From Muricomes intestini (lineage in GTDB: Bacteria > Bacillota > Clostridia > Lachnospirales > Lachnospiraceae), in NCBI RefSeq assembly GCF_004346165.1, contig NZ_SLZZ01000018.1, positions 1 through 64,000 on the forward strand: a DNA stretch of 64,000 nt. The letters are read 5' to 3'. The first letter of the stretch is position 1; every line of letters starts with the position of its first letter. The notes under the pieces are model-generated. The model was not told the origin of the DNA, did no database searches, and was given only the letters and a program-made list of their open reading frames with translations. Made by a program: the position numbers and the translations under genes. Below are positions 35,098 to 44,474 of the stretch, one piece after another.

Positions 35098-35919
35098 CTA
35101 AATACCTGGAATTCCATATATTTTCCGAAATTCCAATGGTGTATAACCTGTATGTTTTTTAAATGATGCAATGAAATGACTGATATTAGTATATCCCACT
35201 CTATAATGTACCTGCTGTATTTCTAAATTTAAATGATTCATCAAAAGTTCTTTTGCCTTATTCATTCGATAATTAGTCAGATAGACATATACGGAACAGC
35301 CCGTAAACCGCTGGAATAAACGGTTAAGATATTGAGACGAAATATATACCGCTGCGGCCAAATCTTCAGTGGTGACTTGTTCATCATAATTCTCTTCGAT
35401 TTTTTTGATAACCGGAGCCACATATCGTTTGTACAGAGGCTGGACCTGTAAGTCACCGGCTTGATAAATCTGTGAAAAGTGCAGTAAAAAGTTATAGCAT
35501 TCTGTTGAGAGAGCAGCTGCTGTTAGTTGTTGCTCCTGAAAGGAATGAATCAGCCGCGAAATCCATTTGTTATAATAATGTGCTTGCGGAGATATCACCA
35601 AAATATACGGTGCATTTCCAATAATTTCATTTATGTGAGGTGCCAGACTGCCGCAAAAAGTTACAAAAGACGTTTGCCATTGGCCTTCTTTTTTTACATA
35701 GGAATGGGGAATACATGGTGACAGCAGTATGCCATCTCCCTTTTTGAGCTCCATCTTTTTGTTTTCTACCAGTATTTCTCCGCATCCGGATTCAGTCTGG
35801 AGCCAGTGGTAATAGGGAAATCCTTCTCTTCTGTGAACCGGCTCCTGTGTCCAGTTATTTCCGATGCTTTCCACTGTGAGCGGCGCATCATGCGGAAATG
35901 GATTAAAAAAAATCGGCAT
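35098..35919 (-). CDS. AraC-family transcription regulator
   Basis: The 273-residue protein has an N-terminal cupin-like sensor half (SGCGEILVENKKMELKKGDG, then LLSPCIPHSY) and a C-terminal double helix-turn-helix. That half includes VTTEDLAAAVYISSQYLNRL and a second part with YRVGYTNISHFIASFKKHTG followed by YTPLEFRK, the AraC signature. It most likely senses a sugar and activates the divergent GH42 beta-galactosidase gene 365 bp away. The start follows AAGGAGATTTTT. Two repeat elements occupy the gap between the pair and may disturb this control. Confidence 0.9.
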   Translation of the reverse strand: MPIFFNPFPHDAPLTVESIGNNWTQEPVHRREGFPYYHWLQTESGCGEILVENKKMELKKGDGILLSPCIPHSYVKKEGQWQTSFVTFCGSLAPHINEIIGNAPYILVISPQAHYYNKWISRLIHSFQEQQLTAAALSTECYNFLLHFSQIYQAGDLQVQPLYKRYVAPVIKKIEENYDEQVTTEDLAAAVYISSQYLNRLFQRFTGCSVYVYLTNYRMNKAKELLMNHLNLEIQQVHYRVGYTNISHFIASFKKHTGYTPLEFRKIYGIPGI

Positions 35920-36005
35920 AAAAATCTCCTTGTTTCATTATACGATATTATTTAGTTTAACACACAACACTTTTTCTTGTCCAGATGAGATATAATATGA
36001 TACCA

Positions 36006-36175
36006 GGGCCAAAAGGTCATGCGTTTCATGCTTGCATGAAAAAGCATGACTTTGGGACCCGCAAAACATGAGAAAGTAGCCCGAGTAGGGCGGATTTCGA
36101 ATGTTTTTAGGATTGGGGGAGCACAAAGTGCGGAGCAATCCGTAGGTATCAGGGGGCAAAATACCTTTTGACCCC
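36006..36175. repeat. 170-bp element with inverted ends (MITE-like)
   Basis: The ends GGGCCAAAAGGT and ACCTTTTGACCCC are imperfect inverted repeats. Inside are three hairpins: TCATGC...GCATGA, GGATTG...CAATCC and GGTAT...ATACC. No ORF is present. The shape fits a small non-autonomous element inserted between araC and the GH42 gene. A structured leader RNA is an alternative, but the terminal repeats argue for an element. Confidence 0.5.
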
Positions 36176-36204
36176 TACATCATAATATGTCAAAGATGAA
36201 ACAA

Positions 36205-36263
36205 TAACAGTTCAGTTATCAGCTCAATTCCGGTGTGCTTCATCTCACATCGCTGAACTGTTA
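36205..36263. repeat. Short copy (B1) of an inverted-repeat family
   Basis: A 59-bp unit bounded by TAACAGTTCAG and CTGAACTGTTA, an exact 11-bp inverted repeat. Its inside (ATCAGCTCAATTCCG, then GCTTCATCTC) matches copies at 45861 and 53351. It ends about 8 bp before the GH42 ribosome site. Confidence 0.75.
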
Positions 36264-36283
36264 CATAAAATAGGAGGTGCGTA

Positions 36284-38287
36284 ATGAAACAGACGTTTAA
36301 GAAAATTTTATATGGAGGCGACTACAATCCAAACCAATGGCCAAGAGAAATCTGGGACGAAGATATGAGAATGTTTCAAAAAGCAGGAATCAACAGTGCT
36401 ACCATCAATGTTTTTTCATGGGCAAAGATCCAACCCTCCGAAGAAGTATATAACTTTTCCGAGCTGAACCAAATTGTGAGCATGCTATGCAGAGAAAACT
36501 ATAATATCGTATTTGGAACCTCAACCTCTGCACTGCCGGCATGGATGGTAAAACGTTACCCGGAAGTTGCAAGGACAGATTATGAGGGGCGGCATCATAA
36601 ATTCGGACAGCGGCACAATGCCTGCCCCAACAGCCCGGTTTACCAAAAATATGTGAAAGAGCTGGTGACACGGCTTGTCAAACACTATGGTGATAATGAA
36701 CATGTTACCTGCTGGCATGTGAATAACGAATACGGCGGAGAGTGCTATTGTGAAAAAGCATTCCGGGTATGGCTGCGCAAAAAATATGGCACTCTGGCTA
36801 ATCTTAATAAAGCGTGGAATCTTGAGTTCTGGGGACATACTGTTTACAGCTGGGATGAAATTGTTCTCCCGAATGCTCTAAGCGAAGGACTGGAAGACGA
36901 TAGAACAGCATTTGCCGGAATTTCAATAGATTATCACCGTTTCATGTCTGACAGCATGCTGGAAAATTATAAACTAGAGCGTGATACAATTAAACAATAT
37001 CAGCCTGAGGCACTGGTCACAACAAATATGATGGGAACATACAAGGGGCTTGATTACTTTAAGTGGGCGAAAGAAGTGGACATTGTTTCATGGGATAATT
37101 ATCCAAGCTACAATACACCGTGGAGCTATAATGCCATGTGTCACGATCTGATGCGCGGAGTCAAGAAAATGCCTTTCATGCTCATGGAGCAGACTCCGAG
37201 CCAGCAGAACTGGCAGCCGTATAATTCGCTTAAGAAGCCTGGACAGATGAGAGCACAGAGCTACCAGGCAATGGCACATGGGGCCGATACCATTCAATTT
37301 TTTCAGCTGCGGCGTTCCGTCGGCGGGTGTGAAAAATTCCACGGTGCAGTTATTGAACATGCTGGGCATGAAAATACAAGAGTATTTCGGGAGGTTGCGC
37401 AGTTAGGAAATGAGCTGAAAAAACTCAATGGATATATCCCAGGAAGCGTAAAGGAAGCAAAGGTAGGGATTATCTTTGACTGGGATAACTACTGGGCGCT
37501 GGAATACACCAGCGGTCCTCATAAAGACTTGAAATATGTAGAGCAGATTCATCAATACTATGAATATTTTTATAAGAAAAACATTGCAGTGAATATAATC
37601 CCTACGGATGACAATTTTGAGCAATATGATCTGGTGATTGCCCCGGTTCTGTACATGATAAAAGAAGGGGTGGCTGATGCATTGGAAAAGTTTGTACGCC
37701 GGGGTGGTACGTTGGTTACCGGCTTCATGAGCGGACTTGTCGATCAGTCCGATAACGTTTATCTTAGCGGATACCCCGGACCGCTCCGCAGTCTCGCCGG
37801 TGTATGGGTCGAAGAAATTGATGCTCTGGCACCGGAACAGAAGAATACTGTTGCTTTTAAGGACGGCATGAAGGCCGGCTGCCGGATGCTGTGTGATATT
37901 ATTCATTTGGAAAGCGCAGAGATGATTGCCGAATATACCAGCGACTTTTATTCAGGAACACCCTCTGTAACGAGGAATCCTTTTGGGGAAGGGCAGACCT
38001 ATTATATAGGCACCGTTTGTGATGAAGAAGCATTGAGTAAAATACTTAACATGGCAGTCACTGATGCTAAAATATCCCCTGTTATTGATACAGAAACACA
38101 ACTCGAAATTACTTACCGCGAGACAGATACCGGACGGTTACATTTTGTAATAAACTTTAAAGATGAACCACAAGAACTTCCTCCGCAGTTTGCGGGAGAA
38201 AGAGATCTGATAAACGATGAGGTGCTGAAAGAAGGTTTACAGTTAAAAAAGTATGATGTGAAAATCATTTTCATAAAATTTGCATAA
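36284..38287 (+). CDS. GH42 beta-galactosidase
   Basis: The 667-residue protein has the three GH42 regions: a TIM barrel with acid/base Glu149 in [10 protein letters not shown] and nucleophile Glu302 in [13 protein letters not shown], a trimerisation domain from about residue 390 ([15 protein letters not shown]) and a small C-terminal beta domain. The Cys-rich stretch ECYCEKAF near the acid/base is a zinc-site feature of many GH42 enzymes. No signal peptide, so it acts inside the cell on short galactosides such as galacto-oligosaccharides. The start follows AGGAGGTGCGTA. The divergent AraC is the likely regulator. No sugar transporter lies in the same unit. Confidence 0.95.
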   Translation: MKQTFKKILYGGDYNPNQWPREIWDEDMRMFQKAGINSATINVFSWAKIQPSEEVYNFSELNQIVSMLCRENYNIVFGTSTSALPAWMVKRYPEVARTDYEGRHHKFGQRHNACPNSPVYQKYVKELVTRLVKHYGDNEHVTCWHVNNEYGGECYCEKAFRVWLRKKYGTLANLNKAWNLEFWGHTVYSWDEIVLPNALSEGLEDDRTAFAGISIDYHRFMSDSMLENYKLERDTIKQYQPEALVTTNMMGTYKGLDYFKWAKEVDIVSWDNYPSYNTPWSYNAMCHDLMRGVKKMPFMLMEQTPSQQNWQPYNSLKKPGQMRAQSYQAMAHGADTIQFFQLRRSVGGCEKFHGAVIEHAGHENTRVFREVAQLGNELKKLNGYIPGSVKEAKVGIIFDWDNYWALEYTSGPHKDLKYVEQIHQYYEYFYKKNIAVNIIPTDDNFEQYDLVIAPVLYMIKEGVADALEKFVRRGGTLVTGFMSGLVDQSDNVYLSGYPGPLRSLAGVWVEEIDALAPEQKNTVAFKDGMKAGCRMLCDIIHLESAEMIAEYTSDFYSGTPSVTRNPFGEGQTYYIGTVCDEEALSKILNMAVTDAKISPVIDTETQLEITYRETDTGRLHFVINFKDEPQELPPQFAGERDLINDEVLKEGLQLKKYDVKIIFIKFA

Positions 38288-38289
38288 AT

Positions 38290-38575
38290 ATATTGGCAGT
38301 GAGGAATGGGTATCTCCATTTGCCTTTTGCATAGCTTTTCTCATGGAAGCCAGGTCAACGATTGCCGGGACACCCGTGAAATCCTGTAAAATAACCCTTG
38401 CAGGTTTAAACGGAACCTCAGTTTCTGAAGCATCCCCGTTATTCCAGTTGGCAAGGCTGCGGATATGCTCTTCTGTAATGACATAGCCATCACACTGCCT
38501 GATAGACTCCAACAGGATTTTGATAGAATAGGGCAGATGTTTTATATCATATCTGCTTTTATGACACCATGGCAA
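38290..38575 (-). pseudogene. N-terminal fragment of aconitase A
   Basis: The frame reads [20 protein letters not shown], then [20 protein letters not shown] and [13 protein letters not shown]. These are signature stretches of AcnA/IRP-type aconitases near residues 30-110 of the normal 900. The fragment stops just after KANGD, where the family would continue with the INP motif, and ends at the GH42 stop. The rest of the gene is gone. It might be expressed as a 110-residue peptide, but none of the Fe-S cysteines remain. Confidence 0.8.
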
Positions 38576-38578
38576 GAT

Positions 38579-39502
38579 TCATCTTGGACTATGCATTATT
38601 TTCCGAAAAAAATACCGCCGAATCTCCTGCCTGTGAATGTCTTTGCCAATAAATACTACCTTTCCATCCGTCTCGGCATCTGTCCCCGTCACACAATACC
38701 TTCCATCTGACACATCAAAGCTCAATGTTCGTTTTCCTGCAAGGAAATGACCTTTTGCCCGGAAAATATCTCCGAACTTTCCTCTGATTAAATCTTCCAA
38801 AAAACAGAGCAACAGCTCCGGTGACTGTACATAAACCTTTGACATAGAAAAGGAATCCGGAAGTGCTGCCTGTTCTTCCCGGCTTTCTTTGATCTTACTG
38901 CCATCATACTTGGTTTCCAGCAGCCTCAGCCAAGCTTCTCTTGACATCGTCGAATAGTGTTCTGTTATGATTGTTCCTGACTGGTTCAATTTCTCAAGTT
39001 CTGCCTGTATCTGCTCTTTCTCTTCCTTTCCTGCTTGTTCCGTCTTGGACACAATGACTGTGCCTGCCTCTTCAATCTGACCGCGGTACAGTTCCGGATA
39101 TTCCCGCATATATCTTTGAAAACTGTGAAGATCGACCACCGTAACCGGTGATAACAGAGAAATGTGCTCATACTCAATCCGCTGCAAATTCTCTACAATC
39201 TTTCCCAGCATTCCCACTCCCGTCGGTTCTACTACCAAATACTCCGGATTCACCACATTTGCAATGGTAAGAACAGAAGCGGCAAAATCACCTTTAGCGG
39301 AGCAGCAGATACAGCCTTCTGTCATCTCCCAAATATTGACTTCCTCATTTGCCATCCCGCGTGATAAACGTTCACCGTCAATTCCTTCCGCACCATATTC
39401 ATTTTCCAACACAGCAAAATCCCTGCCTGTGTATTTTGCCAATGCCTGAATAAATGTTGTCTTGCCAGCACCGAGGAAGCCAGATACAATTAATATCTTC
39501 AT
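38579..39502 (-). CDS. CobW/G3E-family metallochaperone GTPase
   Basis: About 307 residues. It has Walker A SGFLGAGKTTF near residue 6, the ENEYGAEGIDG switch, the metal motif EGCICC (CxCC type) near 64, VVEPTGVGM and SKTEQ in the base-specificity place. A C-terminal CobW domain follows (KVYVQSPELLLCFLEDL). G3E GTPases deliver zinc, cobalt, nickel or other metals to client enzymes. The adjacent zinc-dependent alcohol dehydrogenase is a possible client, though that is only proximity. The ATG at 39502 is preferred because it opens directly into the Walker A strand. Confidence 0.88.
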   Translation of the reverse strand: MKILIVSGFLGAGKTTFIQALAKYTGRDFAVLENEYGAEGIDGERLSRGMANEEVNIWEMTEGCICCSAKGDFAASVLTIANVVNPEYLVVEPTGVGMLGKIVENLQRIEYEHISLLSPVTVVDLHSFQRYMREYPELYRGQIEEAGTVIVSKTEQAGKEEKEQIQAELEKLNQSGTIITEHYSTMSREAWLRLLETKYDGSKIKESREEQAALPDSFSMSKVYVQSPELLLCFLEDLIRGKFGDIFRAKGHFLAGKRTLSFDVSDGRYCVTGTDAETDGKVVFIGKDIHRQEIRRYFFRKIMHSPR

Positions 39503-39605
39503 AGTCCATCTTTCTGCTTTACCCAAAAAGCATACTCAAAAGCTCTTCGCAGCTTTCGGGCATACTCCTTGGTAAATTTAACTTTCCTATTTTTACTGGT
39601 TTCGA

Positions 39606-40667
39606 TTATTCCTCAATTCTTATTACAGGTTTAATCAGCTCGGCAGGCTTGTCCCTCATTAAAAACAATGCCTCTTCCAAATGATCCCATCCTTCGAAAA
39701 TATGTGTGCTCAGTGGTGACAGATCCAATTTTCCAGCAGTAACCAAGGCAGCCAGTTTTTCCATACGAAGGCGTCCGCCCGGCATCAAGCCTCCATTAAT
39801 CTGTTTATGTCCCATCCCAACGCCCCACTCAACGCGAGGGATATCGATGTTATCCCCGGAGCCAAGATAATTTACATTACCAATCTTTCCGCCTGGTTTC
39901 AAGCACTTTACGGCTTCTGCAAATGTATCTACACTACCGCCAGCAATGACAACCTTATCTACACCAACTCCATTTGTCATATCCAGCACCTGTTGATAAA
40001 TCGGTCCATCCTTATAACTTACAAAATCTGTTGCGCCGTACCCTTTTGCAGCCTCTATGCAAACCGGTCTTGTTCCAACTGCAATAATTCTAGATGCACC
40101 ACGCATATTTGTACCGGCAACAGACATCAGTCCAACTGGGCCGATTCCTATTACGAGAACCGTATCTCCAAACTGTACATCTGCCAGTTCTACTCCATGG
40201 AATCCCGTGGGAACCATATCAGACAACATACATGCATCTACTGTATTAATATTATCCGGTAAAAGCGCCAAGTTTCCATCCGCATCATTTACATGGAAAA
40301 ACTCAGAAAATACGCCGTCCTTAAAGTTTGAGAACTTCCATCCTGCCAGCATTCCCCCGGAATGCATTGAATACCCGGCCTGTGCTTCTAATGAATTCCA
40401 ATCAGGTGTAATTGCAGGAACGAGTACCCTGTCACCCGGTTTAAAATCTTTTACTAATTCTCCCACTTCCACAATTTCTGCACATCCCTCATGGCCAAGA
40501 ATCATATTGTGACGCTCTCCAATAGCACCTTCCCACAGCGTATGTACATCCGATGTACAAATAGCTAATGCCAATGGCCTACAAATAGCATCCAATGGTC
40601 CGCATTTTGGACGTTCCTTCTCAATCCAACCTGATTCTCCGATTTTCAACATCGCATAGCCTTTCAT
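39606..40667 (-). CDS. NADP-dependent secondary alcohol dehydrogenase (TBADH-like)
   Basis: The 353-residue zinc medium-chain dehydrogenase is strikingly like Thermoanaerobacter brockii ADH: CTSDVHT with Cys37, GHEGCAEIVEVGELVKDFKP with His59 and Glu60, VPAITPDWNSLEAQAGYSMH, SGGMLAGWKFSNFKDGVF and the late GLMPGGRLRM. The catalytic zinc ligands are complete and, as in TBADH, the structural zinc Cys quartet is absent. The nucleotide region GIGPVGLM...VGTRPVC fits NADP. It reduces acetone or 2-butanone to the secondary alcohols or the reverse. It has its own promoter and is a single-gene unit. Confidence 0.94.
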   Translation of the reverse strand: MKGYAMLKIGESGWIEKERPKCGPLDAICRPLALAICTSDVHTLWEGAIGERHNMILGHEGCAEIVEVGELVKDFKPGDRVLVPAITPDWNSLEAQAGYSMHSGGMLAGWKFSNFKDGVFSEFFHVNDADGNLALLPDNINTVDACMLSDMVPTGFHGVELADVQFGDTVLVIGIGPVGLMSVAGTNMRGASRIIAVGTRPVCIEAAKGYGATDFVSYKDGPIYQQVLDMTNGVGVDKVVIAGGSVDTFAEAVKCLKPGGKIGNVNYLGSGDNIDIPRVEWGVGMGHKQINGGLMPGGRLRMEKLAALVTAGKLDLSPLSTHIFEGWDHLEEALFLMRDKPAELIKPVIRIEE

Positions 40668-40715
40668 AATTCAAGCTCCTTTCATATTGTTAAAGTTTTA
40701 TCATTTCCAATTAAC

Positions 40716-40744
40716 ATTATAGCACTAACAAATCACATATTCAA
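40716..40744 (-). promoter_or_regulatory. Promoter of the secondary alcohol dehydrogenase gene
   Basis: TTGAAT (40739-40744) and TATAAT (40716-40721) on the minus strand with 17 bp between, about 50 bp before the coding start. Confidence 0.75.
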
Positions 40745-40803
40745 CCAGAATGTTATTCATTTAACAATTATGCTAGCATCAACTCAAAAACCTTACTAAA
40801 CAA

Positions 40804-40837
40804 AAAGGAAAGCGGATTCCCCTGTCCGCTTTCCTTT
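40804..40837 (-). terminator. Rho-independent terminator of the ROK remnant
   Basis: AAAGGAAAGCGGA and TCCGCTTTCCTTT are exact complements with an 8-nt loop, followed on the minus strand by TTTTTG. It lies 20 bp after the ROK stop. Confidence 0.85.
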
Positions 40838-40856
40838 AACATACATTTTAATTCTT

Positions 40857-41531
40857 TTAAAAGGCCTGCAAAAATTCATTGATATAATAAATCGCGGCCC
40901 CTACAGCAGAAGCCTCTGTACGGTAATGGCAAACACGGATAAAAGAGCCGTCCTGTTCGAAAGGATTTAGAGAGATAGCCTTCTTCCGGAAGATATTAAT
41001 ATAGTCTGACATATACGCACCTACATGTCCGCCCAGTACAACGTTACAGTCGTAACACATTCTCAGACTATTCACGGCAATGGCAAGATGATCCATATAA
41101 TCATCAAATACATTCATTAGCCCTCTATTATGTTCCAGTTCCAGTTCTGTAAAAAATTTCTTCAGATCACCGCCGGTAAAGTCAGATAGTATATTGGAAG
41201 AGCAGTAGGCATCAAGACAGCCATATCGTCCGCAATAGCAGCGTTTTCCATGTGGAATGATTGTCATATGCCCGAATTCACATCCCCTCCAGTTTACCCC
41301 TGTATAAATTTTCTGATTGTTCATATTTGCGCCCCCCACGCTGCTGCTCAGGGAAAGGTAGACCATAGGCTCTGTATAGTGCGCTCTCCAGCTTTCTGCA
41401 AGACCGGCAGAATTCGAATCATTGAACAGCAGAATGGGCGCATCAAGGTATCGGGAAAACTTTTCATAAATATTAGAGGATGCATGTATAACTGTTGCGT
41501 AAGTAATGGACTTTTGATCCGGTCCAATAAT
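40857..41531 (-). pseudogene. ROK-family kinase/regulator lacking its N-terminus
   Basis: The frame is open from about 41531 and reads VIIGPDQKSITYATVIHASS, then LFNDSNSAGLAESW with the catalytic-type Asp, LSLSSSVGGA and the zinc motif HGKRCYCGRYGCLDAYC, ending with the usual ROK C-terminus. The first 100 or so residues are missing, which in repressor-type ROK proteins would hold the DNA-binding domain and in kinases the phosphate loop. The break meets the truncated ABC ATPase on the other strand within a few bases. An ATG at 41366 could start a 169-residue product of doubtful use. Confidence 0.8.
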
Positions 41532-41533
41532 AA

Positions 41534-42274
41534 CAGGAAGTAGAACATTTTACCCGGAAGGGTGTGTTTGAAGATATCAGTTTCTATGTGAGAAAGGGTG
41601 AAATTGTGGGATTTGCAGGACTCGTAGGAGCCGGCAGAACTGAAACTATGCGTGCAGTTTTCGGGCTGGATCCGCATGATTCCGGAGTCATCAGGATTGA
41701 AGGAAAAGAAACACAGATCAAAAGTCCCAGTGACAGTATTGAACACAAGCTGGTTATGCTTTCTGAAAGCAGACGTGATGATGGAATTGTTCCGGTAAGA
41801 AGTGTTATGGAAAACGCCAGCCTGGCAAGTCTGAATCAGTTTATTTATGGAGGATACGCCCACAGGGCAAAGGAACGCTCAGGTGTAAAAGAAAGTTTTC
41901 TTAAGATGAATGTGAAGACACCAACACTTGATACGGCTATTTCTAGCTTATCGGGAGGGAATCAGCAGAAGGTGCTGCTGTCCAGGTGGATGCTCTGCAA
42001 TCCGGATATCATGATCCTGGATGAACCGACACGTGGCATTGACGTTGGTGCCAAGTTTGAAATTTATAAACTGATTACTGATATTGTCAAAGAAAATAAA
42101 GCGGTCATCATGGTTTCTTCTGAATTGCCGGAATTAATCGGTATGTGTGATCGGATTTATATTATGTGTCAGGGAAGGATCAGCGGCTGTATATCAAAGG
42201 ATGCATTTTCACAGGAAACCATTATGAAGCATGCAGCCGGATTAGTGAATGAGGATTCATCGGGAGGAGCGTAA
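41534..42274 (+). pseudogene. Sugar ABC transporter ATPase, C-terminal half only
   Basis: The frame reads EVEHFTRKGVFEDISFYVRK, GFAGLVGAGRTE, LSGGNQQKVLLSRWM and LDEPTRGIDVGAKFEIYKL. This is the second nucleotide-binding domain of RbsA/MglA-type proteins, which are about 500 residues with two domains. The first domain, with its intact Walker A, is absent; in this family the second site is the degenerate one. The frame can start at a GTG (41564), giving about 236 residues, but there is no ribosome site. The permease starts 3 bp after its stop, so the operon downstream is otherwise whole. Import activity is doubtful unless another ATPase serves. Confidence 0.85.
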
Positions 42275-42276
42275 AC

Positions 42277-43251
42277 ATGAAATCGAAAACATCGCATTAT
42301 ATACAAAAGCTAAGTATTTTTATTGTGCTGATTGTCCTATTTATTGTCTGCAGCCTTATCAGCCCATATTTTTTGCAATATAGCAATTTAATTAATGTTA
42401 CCAGGCAGTTATGTGTAGGCATTCTGATAGCCTACGGTGAAATGCTGTTAATAATTAGCGGGTTTTTAGACCTGTCAGTGGGATCTGTACTGGCACTTGC
42501 CGGGGTCTTCTCTGTTTCTGTTTTTAAGTCAACACAATCTATGATTCTTGCACTGATTGTCGCATTGCTTACCGGAGTTATCTGCAATATAATCAATGCT
42601 GTTTTCGTAGGACATTTTAATGTACCGGCCTTTATTGCCACACTTGGTATGCAGCAGGCAGCCAGAGGGCTGGCACTGTATTTCACAGGGGGACAGAATA
42701 TTCTGCAGTTAGGGAAATTTGTGAAAATAGGACAAGGCATGATTGGACCAATTCCGGTACCTGTGATCATTGTAATAGGGGTTACCGTCGTTATATGGTA
42801 TCTGGTAAATAACACCAGGTACGGGCGCAGCTTATATGCGATCGGAGGCAGCCGTCCGGCTGCGGAAGCGAGCGGTATTAACGCAAAGAGAAGTATCTAC
42901 ATATCTTACATTTTAAACGGACTCATGGTTGGACTTGCTGGAATGATTTTTATGGCCCGTAACAATGCAGGACTTCCAAATGGGGCTGTTGGATATGAAA
43001 TGACAGGGCTTACAGCAGCTATCGTCGGAGGAACTTCCTTTACAGGTGGAATTGGTACAGTGAGCGGTACAATAGCCGGTGCATTTATTATTGGATTTTT
43101 GGAAAATGTCATGAACCTGTTGGGAGTTAATTCCTATATTCAGCAGATTATTGAAGGTGCTATTATCGTCCTTGCGGTTGCATTTGACGTAGTAAGTAAA
43201 TCCAAGAAGTCTCATAAGGTAATTGTTGTAAAAGAAACGAAAGGCAAATAA
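42277..43251 (+). CDS. Ribose/galactose-type ABC transporter permease
   Basis: The 324-residue protein has eight to ten hydrophobic segments and the family motifs: SGFLDLSVGSVLALAGVFSV, FNVPAFIATLGMQQAARGLA and GGSRPAAEASGINAKRSIYI. The loop with EASGI is the contact point for the ATPase. This is an RbsC/XylH-type permease for a pentose, hexose or polyol. It lies between the half ATPase and the binding-protein gene and looks intact. Confidence 0.9.
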   Translation: MKSKTSHYIQKLSIFIVLIVLFIVCSLISPYFLQYSNLINVTRQLCVGILIAYGEMLLIISGFLDLSVGSVLALAGVFSVSVFKSTQSMILALIVALLTGVICNIINAVFVGHFNVPAFIATLGMQQAARGLALYFTGGQNILQLGKFVKIGQGMIGPIPVPVIIVIGVTVVIWYLVNNTRYGRSLYAIGGSRPAAEASGINAKRSIYISYILNGLMVGLAGMIFMARNNAGLPNGAVGYEMTGLTAAIVGGTSFTGGIGTVSGTIAGAFIIGFLENVMNLLGVNSYIQQIIEGAIIVLAVAFDVVSKSKKSHKVIVVKETKGK

Positions 43252-43281
43252 GTAAATAAAATTTTAAGGAGGAAATGTTTT

Positions 43282-44367
43282 ATGAAAGCAAAGAAAATTT
43301 GTGCATTACTGTTGTCAGCAGCCATGGTAGTAACACTGGCAGCCTGTGGCGGAAGTGGAAAGGAGGGAACGTCTGACGGCTCTTCCGGCAGTCCTGCAGG
43401 AGAGAATTCAGATAAGAAAAGAGTATGCTTTGTAGCACGTGCCAGCGCAGACACGTTTGCAGCATGGCTGACCTCTGAGATGAAAAAAGAAGCGGAAAAT
43501 TATGATGATATTAAATTGACCTGTGTAAGCGGTGAGGGGGATGACAATAAGGAGAATGGATTGCTGGAGGATTGTGTAACAAAGAAGTATGATCTTGTGA
43601 TTGTCCAATCTAATAATAATTCTGCTCAGGCGCCTTACGTGCAGCAGTTAGTTGATACCGGCATACCGGTAATTACGACAAATCCTACGACACACCAGAG
43701 TGATCTGGAAGGAGGCGATGACAACTCAGTTATGAAAGGAACCGGTACAGTAGATGCAGATCCTGTAGCACAGGCAAAGGTAAGTGCGGACAGAGCTGTG
43801 AAAGAAGTACCCGAAAATGCCAAAGTTGTCGTGCTAAAAGGACCATCCGGAAACTATCATGCAGATAAGAGAAGGGAAGCGTGGACAGAATATTTCTTTG
43901 ACAAAAGACCGGATGTTGAGATTCTTTATGAAGATTATGCAAACTGGAACAGCGATGAGGCCCTGACTCTCATGGAATCCTGGGTACAGTCAGGAACACA
44001 TATTGATGCGATCATTTCCATGAATGATAATATGGCAGCAGGTGCAATTGAAGCAATCAGAGATGACAAGGAATATGTGGAGGATGACGGCACACCAAGC
44101 TTCCTTGCATATGGTGTAGACGGTACCGCACAGGGATGTCTACTGATACAAGAAGGATTACTTACATCTACCGCTCTGCAGTCTGCGGCAGACCTGGCAA
44201 AGAAAAATATGGAATATGCAGAAAAAATAGTAAATGGTGAGATGGATGTTACAGAGGTCAGTGATTTCGTTGATGCTCCTGAGATTAATAAGGATAATGT
44301 TCAAAAATATATCCAAATATATATTGATAATGGTGAAATTGCGGATGACGGTTTATTGAACGAATAA
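43282..44367 (+). CDS. Sugar-binding lipoprotein of the ABC transporter
   Basis: The 361-residue protein has a signal peptide with lipobox VTLAAC near residue 21, then a Gly/Ser linker and a type I periplasmic-binding fold (KRVCFVARASADTFAAWLTS, SNNNSAQAPYVQQLVDTGIP, VVVLKGPSGNYHADKRREAW, FLAYGVDGTAQGCLLIQEG). It should capture a sugar or polyol outside the membrane. The start follows TTAAGGAGGAAATG. A downstream polyol-type dehydrogenase gene suggests that the ligand may be a polyol. Confidence 0.9.
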   Translation: MKAKKICALLLSAAMVVTLAACGGSGKEGTSDGSSGSPAGENSDKKRVCFVARASADTFAAWLTSEMKKEAENYDDIKLTCVSGEGDDNKENGLLEDCVTKKYDLVIVQSNNNSAQAPYVQQLVDTGIPVITTNPTTHQSDLEGGDDNSVMKGTGTVDADPVAQAKVSADRAVKEVPENAKVVVLKGPSGNYHADKRREAWTEYFFDKRPDVEILYEDYANWNSDEALTLMESWVQSGTHIDAIISMNDNMAAGAIEAIRDDKEYVEDDGTPSFLAYGVDGTAQGCLLIQEGLLTSTALQSAADLAKKNMEYAEKIVNGEMDVTEVSDFVDAPEINKDNVQKYIQIYIDNGEIADDGLLNE

Positions 44368-44408
44368 CAGGGGATATGATTCCTCGGAAGTATGGAATAT
44401 TGTAGAAT

Positions 44409-44440
44409 CTGCCTGGTAATGTTTGTTGCCAGGCAGTTTT
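44409..44440 (+). terminator. Hairpin between the binding protein and dehydrogenase genes
   Basis: CTGCCTGG and CCAGGCAG with a 12-nt loop, followed by TTTTA. It may lower transcription of the dehydrogenase relative to the binding protein. Confidence 0.65.
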
Positions 44441-44474
44441 ACGAATAAAGAAGACTAAGGAAGGAGATATTTTG

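Noticed and set aside
36006-36175. Riboswitch or other leader RNA upstream of GH42
   Set aside because: The imperfect inverted ends and lack of a terminator or anti-terminator pairing fit an inserted element better, and no known riboswitch core was recognised.
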